From the NCBI GenBank assembly GCA_028641055.1, contig CM054062.1:269655765-269719764 (forward strand): a stretch of DNA of 64,000 bases, in the 5' to 3' direction. A program made the translations under genes and the position numbers. The notes beneath the pieces are model-generated. The model was not told where the DNA came from. It saw only the letters and a program-made list of their open reading frames with translations, and did no database searches. This stretch comes from Alopecurus myosuroides. Its lineage: Eukaryota > Streptophyta > Magnoliopsida > Poales > Poaceae. Shown piece by piece: positions 42,275 to 52,829 of this stretch (the first letter of the stretch is position 1; each line of letters opens with the position of its first letter).

Positions 42275-42888
42275 CCGGCGTGCTTCACGGGCCGAGAAGT
42301 GGGAACCTCCAGGAGGTTCCCGACGGTGCTCGCATCCATGAACACCCAGCGCTGGGTGATGTCGTCCACTTTCTTGGAAAAATCCAAGTTGGGAAAGACA
42401 GCCCCTCTTCCCAAGCCCGTGTGAAAAGATACGCATCTGCCGCAGCGGGTCCTCCCCGTCACACGGAGACTGAAGAAGGAGCGAAAGAAGGCCACGGAGG
42501 GCCTGATGCCGAGGAAGGCCTCACTCCAAAAGGCAAAAATTGCGAGGGTGAGAATGGAGTTGGGGTGGAGGTGTAGAGCGTGGATCTGGTACCACCCCAG
42601 AACCACGAGGAAGAAGGTGGAGAAAGGGGGTATCAGGCCCGTGAAGATGGTGTGGAATAAGAATGCGTAAGAAGTGGGTGGGAGGGCGTTACGCCGCGTC
42701 GAGCTAGCGTAAAGCGAGGTGGTCCAGTGCTCGTTGGTGGCGGAGGCCACCATGGGGCGGGCTTTCTCGAGCGAGGACCCCTCATGGATACGGGAGGGTT
42801 CCAAGATCGAGCTCGAAGCGGATGAAGACGACTTGGCGACAGGTGCGAGCTTGCCCTTGGCCACCGACGCGCTCTTCTTACCTACCAT
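42271..42888 (-). CDS. RLG-C antisense gene, first exon region (PF04195 type)
   Basis: The minus-strand frame from ATG 42888 (MVGKKSASVAKGKLAPV) encodes a Ser-rich N-terminus, then the PF04195-like core (ALHLHPNSILTLAIFAFWSEAFLGIRPSV), then WVFMDASTVGNLL. It stays open for 205 codons but ends at the deletion junction with RLG-G, so the C-terminal exons seen in the relatives are missing. It is the third example in this window of the same antisense gene class. Confidence 0.7.
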   Translation of the reverse strand: MVGKKSASVAKGKLAPVAKSSSSASSSILEPSRIHEGSSLEKARPMVASATNEHWTTSLYASSTRRNALPPTSYAFLFHTIFTGLIPPFSTFFLVVLGWYQIHALHLHPNSILTLAIFAFWSEAFLGIRPSVAFFRSFFSLRVTGRTRCGRCVSFHTGLGRGAVFPNLDFSKKVDDITQRWVFMDASTVGNLLEVPTSRPVKHAG

Positions 42889-43132
42889 TGAGAATAAATC
42901 CCTGAAGAGAGTTGGGGATCTGGAGGAAGGGGAGTAGAGCAGGTGGCGATGGATGGGGAAAGTGAAAGTGCTCTTGGTGGCCCTGTCAGTCTTTATGGAC
43001 AAGGTCCCACCACGACGCAGGGAGCCGTTATCATCGCCTTTGGGGGATCGTGCGTCGCGGCCACGTGCCACGCCCTGGCCCCCTGTCTCCTCGCATCCTA
43101 TGGACATTGTCATCTGCGGGGCCGGGGGATAC
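42889..43132. other. RLG-C spacer and polypurine tract
   Basis: Between the antisense start and the 3' LTR the plus strand ends in tgcggggccgggggatac (43115-43132), the purine-rich tract abutting the LTR. Confidence 0.6.
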
Positions 43133-44015
43133 TGTCGAGCCTCCAGATACCAGGGTATCTTGGACCGACTGCTACGCCCCAGCTCAATGTACAACTTCGG
43201 CCTCGAAGGTATCACTCGTACCGGTAGGGTCACCCCTGGCCCGATCTCAGAACAGGCCCACGTAAGGACGAGGCCTACACATTGGGGTTTGCTGCGCTCG
43301 TCCTCGGAGAGGATCTCTACTCCGCCCCCGCTCCTCTCTGAAGGGAGTTCTCTCGAGAGAGGGAACACCCCATGTGCTGCTGACGACAACCCCTCTGCGC
43401 AATGACAAAGACGTCGCAGAAGTTACAGGGCCTCTTTGGCCACAGACTGCCATTCTCGTGTATAAAGCGGGGAGCGACACTGCCGACGCCAAAGAGCCCC
43501 CCCAAGACTTCCTATTTGGTGCAAGGAGACCAAGAGCACACTACAAGACATAGGAAACGTCATTCGGCGTCCCCACCCTTCTGCCATGGACGGTGCAATT
43601 GTCCTCAACGACCAAAGACCGCGCAGGCGGCATAAAGTACGGGATGTTCTCCATTTGACACATTGTGGGAACCATTTCCCGCCAAATGAGAGGGAAAGAG
43701 GTCCAAATGCTAGTATAAAAAGGGCCCCTCTGGCCCTCGTAGAATGGGAGCAAAAATCACCAAGATCCCAAGTAGTCTAACCCAAGCACAAGCTCGCATT
43801 TGTATTGTAGTCACCGCAGTGCAATCCATCAGACAAGCATGAGTAGGATTTTTCACCACACTGGTGGCCTGAACCTGGGTAACTCTCAGCGTCACCATTG
43901 CTGTCGTTGTGAAGCTTCCCTCGCGAGGCCTCCTCGAGAGGTGAAGGAAGTGTGTTTAGCCCCCAGTGTTTGAACCTCTTGAGAGATCATGTCATTGACA
44001 GAGCACTCTCCGACA
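43133..44015 (+). repeat. 3' LTR of RLG-C
   Basis: 883 bp from tgtcgagcctcc to ctccgaca. It contains gtataaaaaggg near 43711 (TATA) and ggcctgaacctgggtaa near 43867, the motif shared with other Tat-like LTRs here. Confidence 0.88.
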
Positions 44016-44791
44016 TTCTCCGTATGTACTTAGGAAGAAATCAGTCTTTCTAGAGATCTTCTAGGAAATTGGACAAGATGGAGCACCCTATCCAATTTCT
44101 GGCACTCCCCTCAACTTCTTCCACAGTGCTGGTGGCCGGATCTCCTTCTGGTTCATCGCCGGCGGTGGGATCTTCGATAAATGCGCTCTCGGCGACCATG
44201 GAGGAGGACGAGCTTGCGTGAAACGGTGGTGGGGGGGTGAATCCCGCGGTGGTGCTAGGGTTAGCCACCGCGGAAGGGCCCGACACCGTCGGGGCAGAAG
44301 TCGGTGTAGAGTAGGTGGATGCCGGTGATTTCCCCTTGGCCGCGTCCTTCGGGTAAACCGCCGACGCTTCTATCATCGCAGCCGCAGCTTCTGGCACCGC
44401 CGTAAAATTTTCCTCCGGAGTCAATCCGAGAAGGGCCCGAATCTCACAATGATGCACCTTTTTAAGATTTGGTCTGTTCGAACGACCATGACGTCAGCAG
44501 GAATCGATCGCTTACGTCACTTTGACTATGGTCAAGGAGGTTCCTTCTCTGCGAAGATTATTACGGGTTTTTGAAAAGACGGATTCATCATATTATTGCT
44601 TAAAAGATTATTACGGGCTCAACTTCTTCCACGGTGCTGGTGGCCGGATCTCCTTCTGGTTCATCACCGGCGGTGGGATCTTCGACGAATGCGCTCTCGG
44701 CGACCATGGAGGAGGACGAGATTGCGTGAAATGGTGGGGGGAGGGTGAATCCCGCGGTGGTGCTAGGGTTAGACACCGCGGAAGGGACCGA
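44016..44791. repeat. RLG-E remnant with 508-bp tandem duplication (copy 1 and start of copy 2)
   Basis: Copy 1 (44111-44618) and copy 2 (44619-44791, continued at 50366-50690) begin with tcaacttcttccac.gtgctggtggccgg. The minus strand of copy 1 has an open frame (44050-44457, MHHCEIRALLGLTPEENF, acidic and Pro/Ser-rich) repeated in copy 2 (50329-50544, ALLGLPPEENL). The peptide is not recognised but resembles the low-complexity parts of antisense Gypsy genes. Confidence 0.7.
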
Positions 44792-45136
44792 TGATGGATA
44801 AGCCCTTGTACTGTGGTCTTTGTGGGGCTGGTCTTTGTACTAGGGTGCACATGGTCCTTGTGTCAAGGACTGGTTGTTAGGATAAGGTCAAGGACGGTCT
44901 GTTAGGATAAGGTCAAGGACGGTCTGTTAGGATAGGGTCAAGGACTGTTGTTAGGATAGGATCCTTGACCAGCATCTTAGACTAGCATCTAGAATGCTCT
45001 TGGCTGGCTAGCAGCCTATAAATATGTACCCCCAACCCCTCAGGTTGGCATGGCATTGTGTGAGAAAAACCAACGAAAATTGCCCCAACTCTCCTAGTGT
45101 CATCCACTATCAATGCTCAGGCTGAAACTGCTATCA
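44792..45136 (+). repeat. 5' LTR of RLC-D
   Basis: It begins tgatggataag and ends gctatca. It has four tandem gttaggataaggtcaaggac-like units at about 44876-44965 and a TATA region tataaatat at 45017. Confidence 0.93.
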
Positions 45137-45138
45137 AG

Positions 45139-45150
45139 TGGTATCAGAGC
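45139..45150 (+). other. Primer-binding site of RLC-D
   Basis: TGGTATCAGAGC, complementary to the 3' end of initiator tRNA-Met, two bases after the LTR; standard for Copia. Confidence 0.92.
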
Positions 45151-45323
45151 CAAGTTGTCTTGTAGTCTGAGCATCTCCTGCTCACCTCTCTCCCCGGGAG
45201 CTGAGCAGCCCCAGCCGGTAGCAGCAGCTGCTCCGACTGCCCCTGGTTACTCTCCACCATCCGGTCTATCGAGCAGAAGCTCGTCAGCCTCTACTCCACG
45301 CAACAGCCCCCCAGCAGCAAGCC

Positions 45324-46680
45324 ATGTCCGCAAGCCCCTCTCAGCACACGGCTACCTCGAGCACACGGCGTCGGCAGGAGGCCGAGCGCGCCGTTGCAGA
45401 GGAGCGTGAGCGAGTGGCTGTAGCAGCCGCTGCGGCGGCAGCAAGGGCATCGAGGCTGGCAGCGGCGGAGCTGGCAGCAGCCAAGGCGGAGTTAGAAGCA
45501 GCTAGAGCGGAGGTAGAAGCAGCAGCGGCGGCGGAGGCAGCACGTGAGGCTACGGCGGAGGCCAAGGCACTCCGCAGCAGCTCCAGCAGCTCCGTTTCGG
45601 CTGACAAAAGCGTCGACGCAGACCGCGATGACACAGCGCGGGAGTGGGCGGTGCAGTGGGCAGCCGAGCAAGCCGGCGCACATCGCGGTGGCGCTCCAAG
45701 AGGAGGCGTGCATGGCGACGGCGGCTGGGTCGACCAAGACCGAGGCCTCTACGAGGTCTGGCCTATGGTCAGGGATGTTGGTCCCGGTGTTGGGTGGCCT
45801 ACCCTCACCAAAACCAACTACGTCGAGTGGGCCGCGATCATGAAGATCAGGCTCCAGGTGCGGCACATGTGGGAGGCGGTCCAGGATGGCGACGTCGATC
45901 ACCATGAGGATCGACGGGCGCTGGACGCCCTCGTCACCGCAGTCCCACCCGAGATGCAGTTCTCGCTCTCAAACAAGCGGACTGCCAAGGAGGCTTGGGA
46001 CGCCATCGCTGCGGCACGCATCGGCAGTGACCGTGCTCGCAAGTCCACACTGCAGGCACTTCGCAAGGAGTGGGAGAACCTGGCCTTCAAGCTAGGTGAA
46101 GACGTTGATGACTTTGCTTTCCGTCTCAACACTCTGTTGCAGAAGATGGTGCAGTTCAGCGATCTGACCTACAACGAAGAGAGAGCTGTCGAGAAGCTTT
46201 TTCGGTGCATCCCCGAGAAGTACAAGCAGATGGCTCGCTCGATCGAGTCTTTGCTGGACCTCTCCACGATGACGATCGAGGAGGCGATCGGTTGCCTCAA
46301 GGTCGTCGACACCGACGAGCCACCGTCTCTCTCGGGGCCCATCGCCACCGGCGGGAAGCTGCTCCTATCTCGGGAGCAGTGGGATGCTGGCCTCGGCGAC
46401 AGGAAGAAGGGGGAGTCCTCTTCCACGGCTGGCGGCCGCAAGCGCGGCAAGCCGCGCAAGGCGCAAAAAGGCGCCCACAACAAGGCACAAGGACGTGCTG
46501 AAGGTGACGCCGGCGAAGGTGCCAGGGACGGTGCCGCTGGCAAGCCCAAGCCGACACATGACAACAGTTGCCACAACTGTGGCCGGCGTGGCCATTGGGC
46601 CAATGAGTGTCGACAGCCACGACGCGGCCAGGCCAAGGTGAGGAGGAGGAGACGGCTCTGTTCATGGCGCATGCAAGCAT
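45324..46680 (+). CDS. RLC-D gag
   Basis: From ATG 45324 an Ala/Glu-rich coiled coil (about residues 20-90) precedes the Copia gag core (LTKTNYVEWAAIMKIRLQ, AKEAWDAIAAARIGSDRAR, YNEERAVEKLFRCIPEKYKQM) and a CCHC zinc knuckle (CHNCGRRGHWANEC, about 46570-46611). Just after the knuckle the gag frame leaves the pol frame by one nucleotide within ccaaggtgaggagg (46632-46645); Copia elements normally encode one polyprotein, so this is a frameshift mutation or, less likely, a regulated event. Confidence 0.88.
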
Positions 46681-48871
46681 CGAGCTACCTCCAGCGGCAT
46701 CGGCCGCAGCGGCACCACCCGCAGCAGCTCTCCTCTACCTTGACGAGCGAAAAGCTCACGCCCTTCTTGGTGATAGTTCCGGGAAGGACAAGACTAGCGG
46801 GTGGTGTCTCGACACCGGCACCACCCACCACATGACCGGTCGACGGGAGTTCTTCGCCGAGATCGACTCCGATGTACGAGGCTCCGTCAAGTTCGGGGAT
46901 GCCTCTGCCGTGGAGATTAAGGGTGTCGGCTCCGTCATCTTCACCGCCAAGACTGGAGAGCACCGGCTGCTCACCGATGTCTACTACATCCCCGCGCTGA
47001 GGAACTCCATCATCAGCCTGGGACAGTTGGACGAGAATGGCTCGCGCGTGCTGATCGAGGATGGGATCCTACGCATCTGGGATCGCCGACGTCGCCTTCT
47101 CGCCAAGGTAACCAGAGGTGAAAACCGTCTCTACGTCCTTGACGTGCAGGTGGCACAACCCCTCTGTCTCGCTGCTCGTCGGGACGACGAGGCATGGCAG
47201 TGGCATGAGCTTTTTGGGCATCTTCACTTCGAGGCCCTGAAGCGGCTCGGTGCCACGGAGATGGTGCAAGGCATGCCGTGCCTCGACCATGTGGAGCAGT
47301 TCTACGATGTCTGCGTGCAGACGAAGCAAAGGCGACTTCCCTTTCCCCAGCAGACGAGCCTCCGAGCCAAGGAGAGGCTCGAGCTCGTACACGGGGACTT
47401 GTGCGGCCCGGTAACTCCGGCCACACCAGGAGGTCGACGCTACTTCCTGCTGCTCGTCGATGACTTCTCTCGCTACATGTGGGTGACGATCCTCGGCAGC
47501 AAGGGAGAGGCGGCGGACGCCATCAGGCGTGCACAGGTTGCTGTGGAGGTGGAAAGCGGCCGCAAATTGCGCGTGCTGCGCACCGACAACGGCGGCGAAT
47601 TCACGGCGACTGAGTTCGCGTCATACTGCGCTGATGAGGGCATCCAGCGCCATTACTCAGCGCCGTACAGCCCGCAGCAGAACGGCGTTGTCGAGCGGCG
47701 CAACCAGACGGTTGTGGGGATGGCTCGGGCTCTCCTCAAGCAGAGAGGGATGTCGGCTGTCTTCTGGGGAGAGGCCGTGCTGACGGCTGTCTACATCCTC
47801 AACCGTTCGCCTACTAAGGCACTCGACGGCATGACGCCGTATGAGGCTTGGCATAGGCGAAAGCCGGTAGTCTCCCACTTGCGGGTCTTTGGCTGCCTGG
47901 CATTCGCCAAGGAGCTTGGCCACATCGGCAAGCTTGACGACAGGAGCACTCCGGGAGTGTTCATCGGCTACGCGGAGGGTTCGAAGGCCTACCGCATCCT
48001 TGACCCAAAGACGCAACGTGTGCGCACGGCGCGAGACGTCGCGTTCAACGAAGGGCGAGGATGGGCGTGGGACAAGGCGGTGGACGACGGCTCGACTCCG
48101 ACATATGATGACTTCATTGTCGAGCACGTCCACCTCAAGGAAGCTAGGGGAGTAGGCAGTCCTTCATCGAGCAGGCCTACTTCAGTGCCCGAGTCTCCAC
48201 CGACCCCGGCGTCTACTACACCGGCAACACCACGCTCTCCGACCACGACCTCAGCTGCGACGAGCCCTTCACCGGCTCAAGCACAGTCGGCGGCGCCACG
48301 TACTCCAACACCGACAGCCACTCCTCCGAGCCCGGTGGAGTTTGCCTCCCCGCTCTCTCACGACGAGGAGCGCCTCGCCGCGTATCATGATGGCGAGCCA
48401 CTACGATACCGCACGATGGAGGACCTACTCGGCGACCAGCCAGCGCCGGGACTAGTGTCACGCGATCTGGAGGCACAACTGCAACTTGCGTGTGAGGACG
48501 GCGAGCCTCGGTCTTTTGTAGAGGCCGCGAGAGACGCGGCTTGGCGTGCCGCGATGCAGTTGGAGATGGATGCGGTTGAGCAGAACGACACATGGGAGCT
48601 CGCTGACCTACCTCGTGGTCACCGCGCGATCACCCTCAAGTGGGTGTTCAAGCTGAAGAGGGATGAAGCCGGCGCCATCGTCAAGCACAAGGCTCGCTTG
48701 GTGGCACGAGGTTTCTTGCAGCAGGAAGGGGTCGACTTTGACGACGCCTTCGCTCCCATGGCGCGGATGGAGTCCGTGCGACTTCTCCTTGTGCTAGCTG
48801 CTCAGGAGGGCTGGCGTGTCCATCACATGGATGTCAAGTCGGCGTTCCTCAACAACGATTTGAAGGAGTAA
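46607..48871 (+). pseudogene. RLC-D protease, integrase and N-terminal RT
   Basis: The frame is uninterrupted for about 750 codons. It has the protease WCLDTGTTHHMTG, the integrase zinc region (WHELFGHLHFEALKRLG, with Tyr in EQFYDVC where Cys is usual), and the catalytic Asp (VHGDLCGPV), Asp (RTDNGGEF) and Glu (QQNGVVERRN). A Pro/Ser/Thr-rich linker follows, then RT (ITLKWVFKLKRDE, KARLVARGF, HHMDVKSAFLN). It ends at TAA 48869-48871 where glutamate is expected (LKE*VYVHQPPGF). Confidence 0.9.
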
Positions 48872-48877
48872 GTCTAC

Positions 48878-49440
48878 GTGCATCAGCCGCCGGGATTTGC
48901 GATCCCCGGCAAGGAGGGCAAGGTGCTCCGCCTGCGCAAGGCTCTCTATGGCATGCGGCAGGCACCAAGGGCGTGGAATGCCAAGCTGGATTCCACGCTA
49001 AAGATGATGGGTTTCGAGCAAAGCCCGCACGAGGCGGCCGTCTACCGACGGGGCAGTGGAGGAAATGCCCTGCTGGTGGGCGTCTACGTCGACGACTTGG
49101 TGATCACCGGTATCAAGGATGGAGAGGTGGCGGCATTCAAGGAAGAAAATGAAGGCCGCCTTCCAGATGAGTGATCTAGGGCTCCTCTCCTTCTATCTAG
49201 GGATCGAGGTGCACCAGGATCGTTGAGCTGGCTGGGCTCACCGACTGCAACCCAGCTCTCACTCCGATGGAAGAGCGGCTGAAACTGAGCCGCGACAGCA
49301 CGACGGAGGAAGTGGACGCTACACAGTACCGACGCCTTGTGGGGAGCCTTCGCTACCTCGCCCACACACGGCCGGACTTGGCATTCCCCATCGGCTACGT
49401 TAGTCGGTTCATGCAGCGACTGACGACGGAGCACCAGTAG
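48878..49440 (+). pseudogene. RLC-D C-terminal RT with internal deletion
   Basis: RT continues with the catalytic YVDDLVITG near 49087 and LRKALYGMRQAPRAWN. A frameshift near 49150 leads into SDLGLLSFYLGIEVHQD. About 15 codons normally following that segment are missing, because the next bases already encode IVELAGLTDCNPALTPME. A TAG at 49438-49440 stands where Trp is expected. Confidence 0.85.
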
Positions 49441-50013
49441 GCTGTGAAGAGAATCATCCGCTACGTAGCGGGGACTCTCGACCATGGCCTCCACTATCCT
49501 AGGTGCCCCGGGGCGATTCACTTCGTCGGGTACAGCGACAGCGACCACGCCGGCGACATCGACACCAGCAAGAGCACGAGCGGGATCCTCTTCTTCCTCG
49601 GCAAGTGTCCTGTGAGCTGGCAGTCGGTCAAGCAGCAGGTGGTGGCCATGTCAAGCTGCGAGGCCGAGTACATAGCTGCCTCCACCGCATGCACTCAGGC
49701 GTTATGGCTCGCCCGATTGCTTGGCGATCTCCTCGGCCGGGACACCGGAGCGGTGCAGCTCATGGTGGACAGCAAGTCCGCTCTGGCCCTGGCGAAGAAC
49801 CATGTTTTCCACGAAAGGAGCAAGCACATCCGGCTGAGGTACCACTTCATCCGAAGCTGCTTGGAAGAAGGAAGCGTCAAGGCGAGCTACATCAACACCA
49901 CGGATCAGCTGGCCGACCTGCTCACCAAGCCTCTTGGGAGGATCAAGTTCCTCGAACTCTGCTCCAAGATCGGGATGGTTCAACTTCCCCTCAAGACGAC
50001 GTACAAGACTTAG
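49441..50013 (+). pseudogene. RLC-D RNase H
   Basis: The Copia RNase H is complete, with VGYSDSDHAGDIDTSKSTSG, VAMSSCEAEYIAA, LMVDSKSALALAKN, RSKHIRLRYHFI and DLLTKPLGR, ending at TAG 50011-50013. The purine tract agggggagaa (50012-50021) follows immediately and abuts the 3' LTR. Confidence 0.9.
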
Positions 50014-50021
50014 GGGGAGAA

Positions 50022-50365
50022 TGATGGATAAGCCTTGTACTGTGGTCTTTGTGGGGCTGGTCTTTGTACTAGGGTGCACATGGTCCTTGTGTCAAGGACT
50101 GGTTGTTAGGATAAGTTCAAGGACCGTCTGTTAGGATAAGGTCAAGGACGGTCTGTTAGGATAGGGTCAAGGATTGTTGTTAGGATAGGATCCTTGACCA
50201 GCATCTTAGACTAGCATCTAGAATGCTCTTGGCTGGCTAGCAGCCTATAAATATGTACCCCCAACCCCTCAGGTTGGCATGGCATTGTGTGAAAAAAACC
50301 AACAAAAATTGCCCCAACTCTCCTAGTGTCATCCACTATCAATGCTCCGGCTGAAACTGCTATCA
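50022..50365 (+). repeat. 3' LTR of RLC-D
   Basis: 344 bp, same ends and internal repeats as the 5' LTR. Confidence 0.93.
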
Positions 50366-50690
50366 CCCGACGCCGTCGGGGCAGGAGTCGGTGTAGAGTC
50401 GGTGGATGCCGGTGATTTCCCCTTGGCGGCGTCCTCCGGGTAAATCGCCGACGCTTCTATCATCGCAACCGCAGCTTCTCGCACCGCCGTCAAGTTTTCC
50501 TCCGGAGGCAATCCGAGAAGGGCCCGAATCTCACAATGATGCACCTTTTTCAGATTTGGTCTGTTCGAACGACCATGCCGTCAGCAGGAATCGATCGCTT
50601 ACGTCACTTTGACTCTGGTCAAGGAGGTTCCTTCTCTGCGAAGATTATTACGGGTTTTGGAAAGGACCAATTCATCATATTATTGCTTAA
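50366..50690. repeat. Rest of tandem copy 2 of the RLG-E remnant
   Basis: It continues cccgacgccgtcggggcaggagtcggtgtaga in register with copy 1 (44272 onward) to ttattgcttaaa. This proves that RLC-D inserted after the duplication. Confidence 0.85.
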
Positions 50691-51250
50691 AATAAATATT
50701 CAAGACAAAAAGCCGACTCTTTTGCATTTGTTGAAAAACGAAATGAAGGAAACTAGAGGCCTTGATTCTCCATGGGGGCTACTTTCGGAGATATGCCGAA
50801 TTGGGGTGTTATCCGGCATTGGCCAAAAGACGCCTTCCAGGGTGGCCCATTGGTGGTGAAGTAGGAGGCTTTTCCGGGCGTCCCAGCAGGCCGACGCGCA
50901 GAAATCCGGATTCTAGAAGACCTGTACGGCGGACCGATCCGCAGTCCGACTTGGAGAAGAAGACGGATTCCTTGACTTCCAAGATTAGAGATAGCGTCCT
51001 AACTGAATAGATTCTTTTACTCTAAGCCCTAGTCCGGCTCTCTATATAAAGCAAGATGGGAGCCGCCTCAAAGGTAGGACGAGAGACATCCATACTCACA
51101 CATTGTACTTTGTATACTTCAGGCTTTAGCTCTTATTTAGTGAGATTGCAGGAGTAGGACGCTGCGTTAGCCGTGATGTACCGAACCTGGGTAAACCGAG
51201 TGTTCCACCACCAGCTACTTCCCTATGTCCTACCCCCACGTTCTTCCTCC
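50691..51250 (+). repeat. LTR of the RLG-E remnant
   Basis: It contains a TATA box (tatataaa, 51043-51050), ttgtactttgta and the shared gaacctgggtaaac motif near 51183, then a transition to unrelated sequence. Exact borders were not determined. It sits where the 3' LTR of a plus-strand element would follow an antisense gene. Confidence 0.55.
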
Positions 51251-51489
51251 GACTTATGTCACCCCTTACCATGAACCTTACTATGAACACTCGACACCCA
51301 AGCTTGTGCGTGAGGATCTTCTATATGCTTCATCGACATCGTCATCGACACCTCTTCCGCTACTACGGTGTTTGTACACGATCTCGTGAACTAAATCTTG
51401 AAATTTATATTCAACTTTATCTGCATAGAAAGGTCTTGGTTGTTGTGTAGCAAGTTTGTAAAAAAATTTGAATTCCCGTTGCGCAACCC
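51251..51489. other. Unassigned sequence
   Basis: No gene or recognised repeat. Confidence 0.4.
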
Positions 51490-51945
51490 ACAAATCATGG
51501 CGATGTAGAGGCCTCCGATGACGACCCCCCTCTCCAGCAGGGTGGCGGAGCAGGACTCCAGAAGCCTTAGATTGAACTTTCGAGATGATGACGCCTCTGT
51601 ATATGTTTCGTGGAAATTTTCTACGTCCCCGAAGTTTTTAGGATTAAAGGCAGTTTATAGGCGAAGAGGCGGCGTGAGGCGGTAGCCAGAGCCACAGGCC
51701 CCTCCGGCTCTCCTTTGGAATCCGTCTTTGTTCCTTACAAAAAATAATCTCCGTAAATTTTCAGGACATTTGGCAAATACTTTCTTCGGAGCTTTTCTGA
51801 AATACAAAAACAGCAGAAAACAGAAACTGGCTCTAGGCATCTTGTTAATAGGTTAATCCATGAAATCATTCGGAAAACGAAGTAAAACATGTAGAAAACA
51901 TAAAGAAAATAAGCATAGAGCATCAAAAGTTATAGATAGTTTGGG
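51490..51945 (-). repeat. Degenerate LTR fragment related to RLG-G
   Basis: The minus-strand end near 51920-51945 reads cgtcccaaactatctataacttttgatgct, and 51790-51900 matches the LTR of RLG-G inverted (cagaaactggctctaggcatcttgttaataggttaatcc). Interior genes are absent. Confidence 0.7.
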
Positions 51946-52829
51946 ACGTTGCACTCTTCCTAATCTTCTAGGTGTTTGAATAGGACAAATGTTCTATTGT
52001 CTCTCCATGTTGGCTTCGGCTTGGAAACAAAACACATCAACCATGCATGGGAAAAGCTTAGGGCATGTCGGGAGGGGGGGTGCCACCCCCAAACCACCTT
52101 GTTTGGTCGATATGCCTGCGAGGTATTTTATTGTCTTATTTAAGGATTTTTTGTGTATGAAAAGAGAAATAGCTAGAAATAGAAAGAATCCCATTTGATT
52201 TCGTTCTGTACAGAACTATTTTTGTACTTATCTTGTCAACATGAGAGATAGCTTCTAAATACTTCATGCACCAAAAGATTCTTTCCCGATTGCACATATG
52301 GACATCGAACCAAACTCATGTTTGAGTGGACAAGCAAACATGCATCTTCTTTGGATAGCATCTTGTTTGGATATTACTAAAGGTCGTGCATCTGATATGG
52401 GCATAGTGACATCATATTTATAGGAAACACATTTTGATGAAAGTGCTAAAATAAAATATTTTACTAGTCGAGAGGATTTTGAAGTTGATTGTTTCTTTTT
52501 GATGGTATATGTTACACGTGTTTCACTCAAAAATTAATTTGAGGAACTTAAGTCCAACTATACATTTGGTTTTTTTTTACTTAGATTATTTTTTGTCATC
52601 TCATTGGATGATACCAAACTAAATACATTCGGTGTTGAGTTTGAAAAAACATTTTCGTTAGAAAGATAATTGTGATTTTGAGTTAGATGGTTTTTGTTTA
52701 TCAATAGTGCTATAAATGATTTTGCCTAGAGATATGCAAATGTGTTATATGTATATTTTTTTAGTCTATGAGAAATATAGGCTTTTTTACAAAAAAAAAA
52801 CCTTCAATAATGTATCACATTTTTTTTTT
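51946..52829. other. AT-rich intergenic sequence
   Basis: No coding sequence, RNA gene or defined transposon could be supported. Confidence 0.4.

Larger units (their letters stand above)
37655..44015 (+). mobile_element. RLG-C: Tat-like Gypsy remnant with antisense gene, pol missing
   Basis: Plus-strand order is a rearranged 5' LTR, PBS, gag start, inserted RLG-G fragment, opposite-strand PF04195-type gene, polypurine tract and a complete 3' LTR (43133-44015). No protease, RT or integrase of this element remains. The deletion must have removed the inner element's 3' end together with RLG-C gag-pol. Confidence 0.8.
44792..50365 (+). mobile_element. RLC-D: Copia LTR retrotransposon
   Basis: It has LTRs of 345 and 344 bp and the flanks accga (44787-44791) and cccga (50366-50370), a 4-of-5 target duplication. 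The other tandem copy of the host reads gggcccgac, supporting cccga as original. Gene order is gag, protease, integrase, RT, RNase H. I count six substitutions and one indel between LTRs (about 1.7%). Confidence 0.95.
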
